Shown one piece after another: positions 8,859-17,958 of a DNA stretch of 64,000 bases; positions within the stretch are counted from its first letter, which is position 1, and each line of letters opens with the position of its first letter. The DNA comes from JAUIIK01 sp963745675 (GTDB lineage Bacteria; Chloroflexota; Chloroflexia; Thermomicrobiales; CFX8), in assembly GCA_963745675.1 (NCBI GenBank), contig CAVUYM010000008.1:186001-250000 (forward strand). The letters run 5' to 3'. Made by a program: the position numbers and the translations under genes. The notes under the pieces were generated by a model. It worked only from the letters and a program-made list of their open reading frames with translations, did no database searches and was not told where the DNA came from.

Positions 8859-9071
8859 TCACCTCCACCTCACGCACACGCCGCGGGCGGCGCTTTTCCT
8901 CCGGCGTCGTATCCCGTTCGAGTTCTTCTTCTGTTTGCGTGTACGCCTGCGGCTGCGGGGCGTGCGCTCGGAGGAATCAAATTGCTGCGGACGATTGCCA
9001 GAGCTGCCTTCAACTGATTCAGCCAGAGCTGACAGCACGTTTCTCAAACCGCGCTCGATTCTCTCGTTCAT
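8859..9071 (-). CDS. Small very basic protein (70 aa) downstream of floA
   Basis: Starts 12 bases after the floA stop with GGAGGCGAC directly before the ATG, the best ribosome site in this stretch. The N-terminal half is an amphipathic helix (ERGLRNVLSALAES), the C-terminal half is rich in Arg/Lys (RSRRRTRKQKK, IRRRRK). No family is recognised. The basic tail suggests nucleic-acid or membrane-surface contact, which is only a guess. Long open frames on the other strand here look like shadows. Confidence 0.55.
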   Translation of the reverse strand: MNERIERGLRNVLSALAESVEGSSGNRPQQFDSSERTPRSRRRTRKQKKNSNGIRRRRKSAARGVCVRWR

Positions 9072-9083
9072 GTCGCCTCCAGC

Positions 9084-10025
9084 CTATGACTCATCGCCGG
9101 AGATCGACTCGCGCATACTGGTGTCGGCCTGGATGTTCTCCATGCGGTAGTAGTCCATGATCCCAAGGTGGCCGCTGCGGAAGGCTTCGGCCATCGCGCG
9201 CGGCACTTCGGCCTCGGCTTCGACGACGCGGGCGCGCATCTCCTGCTCTTCGGCGACGGCCATGGCTCGCCGCTTCTCGGCGTTGGCCTGAGCGATCTTG
9301 GTATCGGCTTCAGCCTGATCTGCCTGGAGTTCTGCGCCGATGTTGCGGCCGATATCGACGTCGGCGATGTCGATCGAAAGGATCTCGAAGGCTGTCCCGG
9401 AGTCGAGCCCGCGTGAAAGCACCGTCTTCGAGATGCCGTCCGGATTTTCCAGCACCGCCTTGTGGTCTTTGGCCGAACCGATGGATGAGACGGTGCCCTC
9501 TCCAACACGGGCGATGATCGTCTCTTCACCTGCGCCACCTACCAGCCGGTCGATGTTGGCCCGGACGGTCACACGGGCGACCGCGATCACCTGGATGCCG
9601 TCTTTGGCGACTGCGGCGACACGCGGCGTCTGGATGACCTTCGGATTCACACTCACTTGCACCGCTTCGAGAACATCGCGTCCGGCAAGGTCGATGGCCG
9701 TTGCCCGTCGCCAGGTCAGTTCGATGTTGGCGCGGTCGGCCGAGATCAGGGCCGTAACGACGCGGGCGACATTGCCGCCGGCGAGATAGTGCGCTTCCAT
9801 CTGGTTGACATCGAGATCGAGGTCAGCTTTTGTCGCGCTGATCAGCGGGCGGATGATGTCGGCTGGATTGACTTTCCTCAGCCGCATACCGATGAGGGTC
9901 CCGATACTGACGCGGACGCCGGAGAAGATGGCGGTAATCCAGAGACCGATCGGTACAAAGTAGAAGAACGAGATCAGTGCGGCGAGTGCCGCAACCGCGA
10001 CGATAATCAATATTATCGGAGTCAT
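9084..10025 (-). CDS. floA: Flotillin-like protein FloA
   Basis: 313 residues. One N-terminal membrane segment (IILIIVAVAALAALISFF), then the FloA/YqfA domain (VRVSIGTLIGMRLRKVNP, GGNVARVV, ARVTVRANIDRLVGGAGEETIIARVGEG) and a C-terminal coiled coil rich in Ala and Glu (QAEADTKIAQANAEKRRAMAVAEEQEMRARVVEAEAE is the region). FloA scaffolds ordered membrane domains. It directly follows the NfeD-type protease gene, the usual partner, with AAAGGA before its ATG. Normal length, no defects. Confidence 0.95.
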   Translation of the reverse strand: MTPIILIIVAVAALAALISFFYFVPIGLWITAIFSGVRVSIGTLIGMRLRKVNPADIIRPLISATKADLDLDVNQMEAHYLAGGNVARVVTALISADRANIELTWRRATAIDLAGRDVLEAVQVSVNPKVIQTPRVAAVAKDGIQVIAVARVTVRANIDRLVGGAGEETIIARVGEGTVSSIGSAKDHKAVLENPDGISKTVLSRGLDSGTAFEILSIDIADVDIGRNIGAELQADQAEADTKIAQANAEKRRAMAVAEEQEMRARVVEAEAEVPRAMAEAFRSGHLGIMDYYRMENIQADTSMRESISGDES

Positions 10026-10062
10026 AGCAGAGGTCCTTTCTTATTCCTAATGTTTCAAGCGC

Positions 10063-11538
10063 TTAGACGTCTTTGGGCGGCTGCCAGGTTGAGTTGTCAA
10101 TAGCGCGGACTATCCTGCGGTAGCCCTCGTCCTTTATGACGACGATGGTCGTGCCAGCTGTGACGTAGCCGCCTTCAGTGACGACGTCGATGCGTTCGCC
10201 GTCGATCTCGGCAATTCCACCTGGCCGCAGATCCGAATGGGCAACTCCTGTTACTCCCAGCAGATTGATGGCTGCTTCGGGACTGGCAGGCGCGCTCCTG
10301 GCAATCTCCTCGCGGCGCTGGGCGCGCATTTGAGGTTCATCTGCATCGACCACTGCTCCGTCGTCACGAGCGAGGCGGGTCTGGAGCGCGATGCCACGGA
10401 AACGGGAAGCTTGAGGCAGCAGGAAGAGCGTGCTGATTCCGCCTGCCAGCAGGACGACGAGGGCAACTCCTGTTGCCGTCAATGCTCGCCGGGTATCGGC
10501 GTCGGTTGTGATGTCTCGCCCGGCGACGGTGAGATAGAGCCCGGCCAGCAGGCTGATCGTTCCGAGTATCCCGGCGACTCCGAAGCCCGGAATGATGAGC
10601 ACCTCGGCGACGATCAGCGCAATGCCGACGACGGTCAACGCGACCCCTTCCCAACCGGCAAGACCGGCAATGAAGTGACCCCAGAAGACAAGCCCCAACA
10701 TGCCGACACCTGCCGCCGCAACGAAGCCCACTCCACCAATCAGCAGGTCGCCGATAATCAGCAGGATGCCGACCGAGAAGAGTAGCGAGGCGACGACTGG
10801 TTCAGAAATGAAGCGCACGAGTTTTTCGGCCAGACCCGGCGACCGTTCGATGACCGTCGCGTCACTCAGACCGGCCAGTTCGAGCGCTTCGGCGCGACTA
10901 TCAGCCACTCCATCGGCATAGCCCCACTCCAATGCTTGCTCAGTCGTCAGGGTCAGCAGATCGCCGCTCTCGATGAGGCCCTCGATTGCGATATCCTCAT
11001 CAACCATCGCCTCGGCAACCATGGGATCGCGGCCCCGCTCCTCGGCGGTCGACGCGAAGGTGCTGCGGACGGCTGAGACAACCTTTTCGCTCGCCGTTTC
11101 GCCAGTCCCGGTAATCGGCGTCGCAGCGCCCATGACCCCGCCCGGCGCCATGTAGATCTCGTTAGCGGCGATGGCGATGAGCGCACCTGCGGAGAATGCT
11201 TCGCGGTTAACGTAGGCGATCGTCGGGACCTTGGAATCGAGGATTGTCTTCCTCATTTGCAGCGCAGCGTCGAGCCTCCCACCCGGCGTGTTGATCTCAA
11301 TCAGGACCGCCTTTGCAGCCGGGTCGCCCTCAGCTTCGTCGATCACCCTTTTTAGATATGGCGCCAGACCCAGGTCGATCGTGCCGGTAATCTGTACGGC
11401 GTAGACGACATCGCCGGCAGGCTGCTCCTGGGCTAGCGCCGTGGATACAAACGGCAGGAGCAGGCTCGCCAGTACAAGCACCAATCCGGTAACCCGGAAA
11501 CCCTGTCTGACGCCGTTGGCGATCGGATGAAATGTCAC
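10063..11538 (-). CDS. NfeD-family membrane serine protease (long form)
   Basis: 491 residues, the long NfeD1b-type architecture: signal segment, ClpP-like protease domain, a block of four to five membrane helices (near 240-370) and a C-terminal OB-fold NfeD domain (GVTGVAHSDLRPGGIAEIDGERIDV). Catalytic Ser is in EAFSAGALIA and the Lys probably in EKVVSAV. It is encoded 37 bases ahead of floA, the standard stomatin/flotillin-NfeD pairing for membrane quality control. Start is GTG with no clear ribosome site; an internal start before the signal segment is possible. Confidence 0.93.
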   Translation of the reverse strand: MTFHPIANGVRQGFRVTGLVLVLASLLLPFVSTALAQEQPAGDVVYAVQITGTIDLGLAPYLKRVIDEAEGDPAAKAVLIEINTPGGRLDAALQMRKTILDSKVPTIAYVNREAFSAGALIAIAANEIYMAPGGVMGAATPITGTGETASEKVVSAVRSTFASTAEERGRDPMVAEAMVDEDIAIEGLIESGDLLTLTTEQALEWGYADGVADSRAEALELAGLSDATVIERSPGLAEKLVRFISEPVVASLLFSVGILLIIGDLLIGGVGFVAAAGVGMLGLVFWGHFIAGLAGWEGVALTVVGIALIVAEVLIIPGFGVAGILGTISLLAGLYLTVAGRDITTDADTRRALTATGVALVVLLAGGISTLFLLPQASRFRGIALQTRLARDDGAVVDADEPQMRAQRREEIARSAPASPEAAINLLGVTGVAHSDLRPGGIAEIDGERIDVVTEGGYVTAGTTIVVIKDEGYRRIVRAIDNSTWQPPKDV

Positions 11539-11977
11539 GTTGCGGGGCGTCAGTGTCGTAGCCTTGTCATGATCCAGTCACATTGCTCTTGAGGATGCGC
11601 TGCCGCAAACCGGTCAACGAAACTCCTGTCGCAGACTCTTCATCGAGCTACTCGATCTCTCGATCCGTGAATGTTTGGTAACTGCGACGGCGATTCTGGT
11701 CTTGCTGCTCGCGAAAATCTCGTAGTCCGCCATTCCGCTGTTGTTCGAGCGGGGCAGGTCTCGGGACGACTCGGCTACGACATGCCACGCCGTAGCGATG
11801 GATCGCCCGCGTGAGAGGTTGGATTCACGTAGTTGCAACGTTGCTCTCGCGCCGCCCGGCCAGCGCAGCTTCTACCAATTCGGAATTGCGGGCTGGCCAG
11901 TTTCTTCCACCGAGCGGATCTTGAAGTTCCTCAACAGCTTACCACTTCACTTCATAGGACCGATTGTCCCGATAGGT
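11539..11977. other. Gene-free stretch (439 bp)
   Basis: Short open frames occur on both strands but none has a ribosome site or a recognisable protein. No hairpin with a T-run, tRNA or repeat stands out. It must hold the promoter of the nfeD-floA operon. Confidence 0.5.
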
Positions 11978-12901
11978 TCAGGCTGATCCGGCTTTGAGCG
12001 TGGGAAGGACCTCAGCGCCAACTTGTCGGATGACTTCGTCCTGATGGGCGTTGGGGTGTGGAATCTCCAGTAGCATCTCGCTGACTCCCGCTTCGATAAA
12101 TTGCTCGGCGACCTGTTGGAATGCGCTCGGGGATGAAAACGGGTCAATACCGAGGATCTCGCCGAAGCCGTAGTACGACCAGCGAATCTCCGATGGGTCG
12201 CGTCCGATCTTCTCGCATTCTTCGTTCAGCCGCTGACCGCGTTCCCGGAATTGGTCGGGTGTCATCGCAGTGTTCCAGACATCGGCGTAGCGGGCGATGA
12301 GCTTCAGCATGCGATTCCCACTCCCCGCCACGACGAACGGCATACTGCCGTTCACCGGCTTCGGTTCGAAGGGCGCGTTGTCAATCTGTACGTATTTACC
12401 ATCGTAGGTGGTGCGTTCGTTCTTCATCAGTGAGTCGATCACGGCGAGCGATTCTGTCAGCCGATCGACCTTTTCACCGGGGGTGCCGAATGGGAATCCG
12501 TAGGCGCTGTGCTCGCGCTCCATCCAGCCTGCGCCGATGCCAAGCGCCGTCCGTCCGCCGCTGACGTAATCGACGGTGACTGCCATCTTCGCCGTCAGGG
12601 CTGGACTGCGCAGCAGATTGTCGGTCACGAGCATGCCGAGCTGGACGCGTTTCGTCATCGCCGCTGCGGCGGTCAGCAATGTCCAGCCTTCGAGATAGGG
12701 GTCGCTCTCATCGCTCTCGGGCGTATCCCACGGGACAGGTTTGCGGGCGCGCGTACCCGGGTCTGTCCACCAGGGCAGCAAGTGGTCTGCAAGCCAGATG
12801 CTGTCGTAACCAGAATCCTCAATGAGTTTCCAGCGGCCGGGCAGATCGTCCCAGCTGAGTGCCTGATCGGTGCTGAACCCCGCCCGGAATTGATGCTTCA
12901 T
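11978..12901 (-). CDS. LLM-class F420-type flavin oxidoreductase
   Basis: 307 residues of the luciferase-like monooxygenase TIM-barrel family. Blocks: DSGYDSIWLADHLLPW near 30, VQLGMLVTDNLLRSPALTAK, GRTALGIGAGWMEREHSAYGFPF near 115, and PFVVAGSGNRMLKLIARYADVWN near 190. The GGW/YGFPFG pattern is typical of the coenzyme F420-dependent branch, so a hydride transfer from reduced F420 is likely; the substrate is unknown. Intact, unlike its paralogue at 36870-37758. TAGGA lies ahead of the ATG. Confidence 0.85.
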   Translation of the reverse strand: MKHQFRAGFSTDQALSWDDLPGRWKLIEDSGYDSIWLADHLLPWWTDPGTRARKPVPWDTPESDESDPYLEGWTLLTAAAAMTKRVQLGMLVTDNLLRSPALTAKMAVTVDYVSGGRTALGIGAGWMEREHSAYGFPFGTPGEKVDRLTESLAVIDSLMKNERTTYDGKYVQIDNAPFEPKPVNGSMPFVVAGSGNRMLKLIARYADVWNTAMTPDQFRERGQRLNEECEKIGRDPSEIRWSYYGFGEILGIDPFSSPSAFQQVAEQFIEAGVSEMLLEIPHPNAHQDEVIRQVGAEVLPTLKAGSA

Positions 12902-13049
12902 GCTTTGATCCTACCTATTGTGTTGAACTCACTTGCAGAATTGTAGGCCCGTTGGTGCTGAGTTGGTCGATTGCCCCTACTATCAGTGTGCTCTTCGCCA
13001 GGTTCATGAGACTGGAGTAGAGTCAGCTCAGATGAGGGGAGCGGCGTGC

Positions 13050-13400
13050 GTGGAATTTACCGAGGTGGTTGAGAATATTGGCAAGATCGTCGATCTTGCC
13101 GGTGTTCTCGCAATAGTCCTGGGAATACTGATTTCTACAGCGGTCTTTCTCCAGCATTTCCGCAGGCAGAGTGGCTACGAATCCGCCTATGTTAGCTACC
13201 GCCGCCACCTCGGACGCGCGCTGCTTCTTGGTCTAGAGCTGTTGGTGGCGGCGGACATTATCCGCACCATCGCGATCACACCGACGCTGGAGAGCGTCGC
13301 GGTACTCGGTGGGATCGTTCTCATACGAACCTTCCTGAGTTTCGCTCTGGAGCTCGAGGTGAGCGGCCGATTGCCCTGGCAGAGCGAGGAGGCGTCGTAG
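13050..13400 (+). CDS. DUF1622 integral membrane protein
   Basis: About 116 residues with three hydrophobic segments (VDLAGVLAIVLGILIS, LLGLELLVAADIIRTIAI, VLGGIVLIRTFLSFALELE). The arrangement RRHLGRALLLGLELLVAADIIRT is the core of DUF1622, a small bacterial membrane family of unknown function. GTG 13050 is chosen because AGGGGAG (13035-13041) sits eight bases before it; an in-frame ATG at 13032 overlaps that site. Confidence 0.8.
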   Translation: MEFTEVVENIGKIVDLAGVLAIVLGILISTAVFLQHFRRQSGYESAYVSYRRHLGRALLLGLELLVAADIIRTIAITPTLESVAVLGGIVLIRTFLSFALELEVSGRLPWQSEEAS

Positions 13401-13422
13401 CCAGACACCACCTCCTTATCGA

Positions 13423-13795
13423 TCAGTCGATAGCTGTTGCTTCCTGGCGACGCTTTGGCGCAGCCGTCGATCGCGTCGGTCTACTGTTCCTATTGAAGCG
13501 GAACATGTTCGTCAGGCCGTAGCTGTTCTTGACCTCGACCAGCCGCTCATAGATCTCCTCCGTCTGGAGGTTGATGTAACCATTGCCCTTGAATTTGCTT
13601 GCTCGTCGCGAAGGAAGTCACGCACCCACTCAACATGCCGGTCAAATTCTGTTCGGATCTCCTCAGGTTGCCTGAATTGCCATGACAAACTGGCGTTACG
13701 GTGGCCAGCGGTGCTCGCTTCAATCGGTACGTCCGTGGCCGCGCCCTCCAGGTGTATGGACCATGTCGATTCAACTGGAGGTGCTGATTAATCGA
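13423..13795 (-). pseudogene. Remnant of a berberine-type FAD-linked oxidase (C-terminus)
   Basis: Minus-strand translation gives pieces of the C-terminal third of a BBE-domain oxidase: STWSIHLEGAATDV, then HVEWVRDFLRDEQ in one frame, and after a one-base shift near 13600 YINLQTEE and ERLVEVKNSYGLTNMFRFN in another, ending TGA. The last block matches the RLREVKRKYDPDNLFRGN end of the intact gene at 56909-58324. A TAA interrupts the frame just upstream and nothing N-terminal remains. Seen: partial homology, stop and shift. Inferred: decayed paralogue. Confidence 0.7.
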
Positions 13796-13815
13796 ACAAC
13801 TTTTGGACAAGGACG

Positions 13816-13846
13816 AAACCCGGCGACGTTGTCGTCGACCGGGTTT
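13816..13846 (-). terminator. Hairpin between two broken genes
   Basis: AAACCCGG (13816-13823) pairs with CCGGGTTT (13839-13846), with further pairing of CGACG/CGTCG inside. It lies about 45 bases after the stop of the leftward gene at 13893 and fits a terminator without a clear T-run. Confidence 0.5.
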
Positions 13847-13892
13847 GGCGTGCCTGAGCCTAATTGGCTACCAGGCTCACTCAATAGATGCT

Positions 13893-14344
13893 CTAGTGTT
13901 TCGGACCACGTGGCATCGGGATGACTGGGCACTCGAAGCGGATGCCGGTGTCGATGACAGTCGCGTCTCCAGCATCAATGGCTGCCTCGACTTCTTCGGC
14001 ACTATCGAAGGTTCCGCTATCGTTCGGTATCATATGTGGCAGAGCGGCGTCGTAGTCTGCCGAACCCTACGTGCATCACCATCCAGCGCCCGCCATTGTA
14101 GTCCTTGTCACCTGGAGCTGCTTCGGCACATTGAGCTGCACCGTCAATGTCATAGATGATGTCGAAGCTGTGATCGGGGGCTCCTGTGTTGGAGAAATCA
14201 GTCGGTGTCCCAACCGTGCGATATTGTTCGCCATCTACGTAGAATGCCGGTCCACTAACCGCCTGCCGATAACCCCAACTGATCGAAATCGATCAGGAGT
14301 GACTGCCGCTGTTACCAGATCGCAATGCCCGAGAATCGTCGCAT
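13893..14344 (-). pseudogene. Frameshifted secreted hypothetical protein
   Basis: AGGAAGGA precedes ATG 14344, which opens MRRFSGIAI, the start of a signal peptide, but the frame shifts at once. The body then reads on in other frames: SGPAFYVDGEQYRTVGTP, FDIIYDIDGAAQCAEAAPGD and YNGGRWMVMHV, and after a one-base shift near 14065 DSAEEVEAAIDAG and GIRFECPVIPMPR, ending TAG. The pieces join into one plausible protein of about 150 residues. Function unknown. At least three indels; sequencing error or real decay cannot be told apart. Confidence 0.6.
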
Positions 14345-14506
14345 GTTCCATTCCTTCCTCTCCGGAACCATAGTTCCCTAATCTATTGAGAGAAGCATGG
14401 AGCCAAGAGGTTACGACGGTCTTCGGAATCGCTTACGGAAGACTTACACGAATATTACCGGATCATTTATGTCGAATGTATTGATCGACTAATGCGTTCG
14501 GCGAGA

Positions 14507-14968
14507 TCAGACCTTCTCTTCTCCGGATAGATCGAGGATGCCCCGCTCGATGCTGAGCGCCGCCAGTTGCTGATCCTCGAAGGGAACGCCAGATGGCAGC
14601 GGCGCGATGTGCCAGTGGACGTGGCTTGTTGCCCTGCTGGCTGCCGAGCAAGAGGATGTAGACCCGTTCGGCTTCGGTCGCAAGCCGCACTGCTTCGGCA
14701 ACCCGGTAGATGACGCGTTGTAGCTCCAGATACTCTTCAGCGGAGAAGTCACCGGTGACCTGCTCGCGGTGTTCTTTCGGCGCGACCAGCGTGTAGCCAT
14801 AGAGCACCGGGTACTTGTTCAGGAAGGCGATCGCAATAGTCGTCCTCGTAGACCAGATGATGTGCGGTACTCTGGATTCCCGGCCACGATCTCACAGAGA
14901 AAGCACGGCTTCGTCTGGATGTCCTGGACGTAAGACTCGAAGTCGAATGGCTTGCGTTTGCGCGTCAT
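14507..14968 (-). pseudogene. HIT-family hydrolase, frameshifted
   Basis: Three frames join into a HIT (histidine triad) protein: KPCFLCEIVAGNPEYR from the first, then FLNKYPVLYGYTLVAPKEHR and ELQRVIYRVAEAVRLATEAERVY from the second, and HVHWHIAPLPSGVPF from the third. HVHWHIAP is the catalytic His-x-His-x-His motif and CFLC the zinc-type N-terminus. Breaks lie near 14845 and 14625. HIT proteins act as nucleotide phosphoramidases or nucleotidyl hydrolases. All parts are present in order, so the intact organism may have a working gene. Confidence 0.75.
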
Positions 14969-14990
14969 TGATCTGGTGTTGAGATGACAT

Positions 14991-15471
14991 TCATAGCCAG
15001 CGCGGAACCCGCTCTGTGAATGCACGATAGTCGTCACCAAAGCGCTGGCGCAAATATTCTTCCTCGCGTTCGATGACGCCGATCTGAAGAGCTTTGAGGA
15101 GTGCGGGCAGCAGCATCACTCCCCAGCGATTGTTACGAAGAAGGTTGATTCCAAGATAGAAGGCGGTCAATGTGAGATAGAGCGGATTTCGGCTGTACTG
15201 AAACGGGCCATCCTCGACCAGTGCGGTGGACGGCTTTCCCGGGGCGACGCTTGTGCCGGCACGTCCCATCGTCCGGAAGCCCCAGGAACCAACCGCCAGC
15301 CCACCAGCGATGAGTCCAGCGCCGCCAATCCAGCGCACCGGCGCGAGGAATCGAGGCAGGAGTGGCGACGGGCCGGATGAGGTGAATGATCTGCCCCAGC
15401 ACGAGCGCGCCGAGGAATATCAACGGAGGCGGCGCAATCACATTTGGAACTGCGGACGATTCTTCGCTCAT
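14991..15471 (-). pseudogene. Isoprenylcysteine-methyltransferase-like membrane protein, frameshifted
   Basis: The upstream frame gives MSEESSAVPNV followed by membrane segment PPLIFLGALVLGQIIHLI, with AGGAG seven bases before ATG 15471. After a one-base shift near 15355 the second frame gives two further membrane segments and the motifs RNPLYL and EEEYLRQRFGDDYRAF, typical of the ICMT/PEMT small membrane methyltransferase family (NPLYxG, then EExxLxxxFGxxY). Probable S-adenosylmethionine-dependent methylation at the inner membrane; substrate unknown. All parts survive, so the break may be a sequencing artefact. Confidence 0.7.
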
Positions 15472-15652
15472 ATTGACGCTCCTATTCCAGACCATGCCCA
15501 ATTCGCGACTATAGCTACACAATCCCCAATAGTGTTTGCGGCTACGCATCTTGCAGTTGCTTTGCCGCCTGCAGCGCGAGTCCAAACGATAGCGTGGAGT
15601 GGAACCCTGTGCCGCTATTTGCTCGCCTCGCGTATGGCTTAGTCCACCGGCG

Positions 15653-15938
15653 CTAATACCTTTTCCGCTCGTCCTCGGCGAGGACGAACATCTCAGCAGT
15701 CGGCTTGTTGGGTCCGGGAGCCGGGCGGGTCAGCTCTGTCCACTGTCCGTAGACCTGACGCGAGCGTTCGAGGTCGACATGGTTGTCACCGTAGCAGTGC
15801 TGGCCGGACCTGGTCTCTTGACAGGCTGATGCCAGCAGCACTGGTCGCTGATCGGGCCTGGCTAGATCGGGACGGATTGGCCCCTGCATCACTCCACCAG
15901 ACGCGAATCGTATCCGGGTCGTCGGACTCGAAGGGCTA
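15653..15938 (-). pseudogene. Stray C-terminal copy of the molybdopterin oxidoreductase
   Basis: Minus-strand frames give FESDDPDTIRVWWSDAG, then YGDNHVDLERSRQVYGQW, LTRPAPGPN and KPTAEMFVLAED, matching in order the last 100 residues of the full gene at 18322-21259 (FESEDPDTMRVWWGDAG, YGDIHVDLARSRQVYEQW, and so on). It lacks the piece RRPLWYARPY and the central HQHVKVTK part is scrambled by shifts. There is no N-terminal portion. It is therefore a partial duplicate 2.4 kb from its parent, with the first SQR gene and a toxin-antitoxin pair between. Confidence 0.8.
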
Positions 15939-16187
15939 GATGCCTCTGATCTAGCACATAGGGAATGCCACCACGTCGACTGTAATGGTATTGACATTTC
16001 TCAGGGACTGCAACCGGGTGCGATTGTTACGCCCATTCGCATAGGATCAAACAGGTAAGGGTGCGTGAAACGCCGCATGACACGGTACTGCGTCGGTGTC
16101 GACACATACCCAATTGCATTGAAGCCGGGTGTAGGTTCTCCAATATGCGATCATTGCAGGCACCCGACGCACGGAAAGGATCCGGAG

Positions 16188-17459
16188 ATGGCATCACAGG
16201 CACCGGTCATTGTGGTTGTTGGGGGAGGCATGGGTGGCGTCGAAACGACCGCCAGCCTCGTGAACAGGCTGGGCGACAAGGCGAAGGTCGTGTCTGGTTT
16301 CTGAAACCGACGAGCTCGCGCTGCGGCCCTTCTTCATCTATCCCCCGTTCTCACACATCTTCAAACAACGGCGCATGACCCATCTGGGACTCCGGAAGGC
16401 GGCTGCCAGTCGCGGGATCGAGTTCCAGGAGTGGCACGTCGACGAGATCGATCCGGCCGCAGGGGTCATTCGCAGCAACGGGCGCCAGCAGCCCTACGAC
16501 CACCTGATCCTGGCCACCGGTGCCGGCATGCGGCCCAGCGACGTGCCGGGAATGGTCGAGAACTCGGAGACGATCTGGGGCTTCCAGGACTCGCTGCACC
16601 TCGCGAAAGCCGTCGAACAGATGATCGACCGGGCGAAGCGGGGCGAGAAGCAGCATGTGCTCTTCAACGTACCCGAGAACAACAAGTGCGCCGGGCCGCT
16701 CTACGAGATGGTCTTCATGCTGGAGACCTACCTGCGGCGGAAGAAGGTGCGCGATCAGTTTCAGCATCACCTGGACGACCTTCGAGAAGTCCTTCATCGC
16801 CGCGTTCGGGCCGAAGCTCAATGAGCGCACGACTGCAGAGTTCAACCGGCGCGGCATCGAGGCCCACCGCGAGAAGCTGATCGAACGGGTCGAGCCGAAG
16901 CGCGCTTTCTACAAGGATGGCACGACCATCGACTTCGACTGGATGATCTCCTTTCCGCCGTATATTGGTCACACCCTCTTCGACAGCATGCCGACGGATG
17001 ACCGCGGCTTCATCCACGCTGATCCCGAGACGTGGAAGGTGCGCGGGATGGAGAATATCTACGTCGTCGGGGATGGCGGCGATTTCCCGGTGAAGCAGGC
17101 GTTCCTGGCACTTGGCATGGCGGGCACCGTCGCGCACAACATCGCCGGCGAGGTCATGGGCGAAGCGGGGCACGAAAAGTTCGACCCGTTGAGCATGTGC
17201 ATCATGGAGCAGCTCGACGCCGGGCTCTACGCACAGGTGCCCTTGCATCTCACCGGAGACCCGACTCCACGCCGTTGAGGTTCCAGAAGCGCGGATGAAC
17301 GAATACATCGTGCGCGGTTCGAGGCTGTGGCAGATGGGCAAGTGGGGCATGTACATGATGATCGCCTTGCAGATGGGGCGACTCAGGACCTTCCACGAGG
17401 GCCCGCTCTGGAACGCGATGGAGGTCATGACCAAGGGCATGCAGAAGGTCACGAACTAG
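16188..17459 (+). pseudogene. Sulfide:quinone oxidoreductase-like flavoprotein, frameshifted
   Basis: ATG 16188 follows GGAAAGGA. FAD-binding VVVGGGMGGVETTASL is in the first frame; after a shift near 16300 come ELALRPFFIYPPFSH, YDHLILATGAGMRP and the Cys-containing NNKCAGPLYEMVFMLETYL; after one near 16780 EKLIERVEPKRAFYKDG and ENIYVVGDGGDFPVKQAFLALGMAG; and a last shift near 17260 gives the C-terminal membrane-type helix ending KGMQKVTN. Type II NADH dehydrogenase/SQR superfamily; the KCAGPLYE Cys matches an SQR redox Cys. Stop shares CTAG with the convergent PIN gene. Confidence 0.75.
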
Positions 17460-17950
17460 CAGATAGGGGCTTCGTCCACGGTGGTGAGGAGCTGTCGATA
17501 GAGATCATCCGACAGGTAGAGGCCCGCCGCTTGGAGTTCGTCAAGAATCGGGCGCACGGCTTGAATGAGCCCGCGACGTTTCAGGTGTACGAGTAGTCCG
17601 GCACTGCCAACTACTTGAAGCCCTTCACTCTCAGCATATGATCGCCCGGCGCGGTCATCCATGAGTAGTGTGTGTCCGGGGCCTAGCTGCACTGCAAGCG
17701 CAATCGCTTCGCGTTCCCCGCGGTCTATCCGGCTGAGAGATGCTTCTGCCGTTGGGTTCAGATCAACTGGAACGGTCCGAATCCAGTTGGCCCTTCGCAC
17801 CTCAATCTCGGCAGGTCGTCCTGCACCGGACTCAACGACCTCCTGCCAGACGGCGGGTGGTATGAGGATCTCGCTGAAGATCAAACTCAGAAGCTTGAGT
17901 CTTCTGACTGCTGAGTAAGAGAATGAGGGGACTACTATCTGAAACAGCAA
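17456..17950 (-). CDS. DUF3368/PIN-like toxin, N-terminus frameshifted
   Basis: About 160 residues of the PIN-like DUF3368 family: LLSLIFSEILIPPAVWQEVV, DRGEREAIALAVQLG, LLMDDRAGRSYAESEGLQVVGSAGLL. The family's N-terminal D-S-SPLI block, with the first catalytic Asp, is missing from this frame but is found one frame over as VSDSSPLILL around 17900-17930. So a single-base indel separates it from the body. It sits directly downstream of a UPF0175 gene, the standard toxin-antitoxin pairing; it probably acts as an RNase. Stop overlaps that of the convergent SQR gene. Confidence 0.75.
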   Translation of the reverse strand: MLFQIVVPSFSYSAVRRLKLLSLIFSEILIPPAVWQEVVESGAGRPAEIEVRRANWIRTVPVDLNPTAEASLSRIDRGEREAIALAVQLGPGHTLLMDDRAGRSYAESEGLQVVGSAGLLVHLKRRGLIQAVRPILDELQAAGLYLSDDLYRQLLTTVDEAPIC

Positions 17951-17958
17951 TTCGAGTT

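Noticed and set aside
11614..11986. Short frames on both strands between the nfeD and LLM genes
   Set aside because: No ribosome site or recognisable protein; likely intergenic.
13500..13512. GAAC/GTTC pair as a second LexA box
   Set aside because: The half-sites are separated by only two bases instead of four and lie in a gene remnant.
16188..17459. Programmed ribosomal frameshifting as explanation for the breaks
   Set aside because: Breaks occur in many unrelated genes, several per gene, and lack slippery heptamers with following structures.
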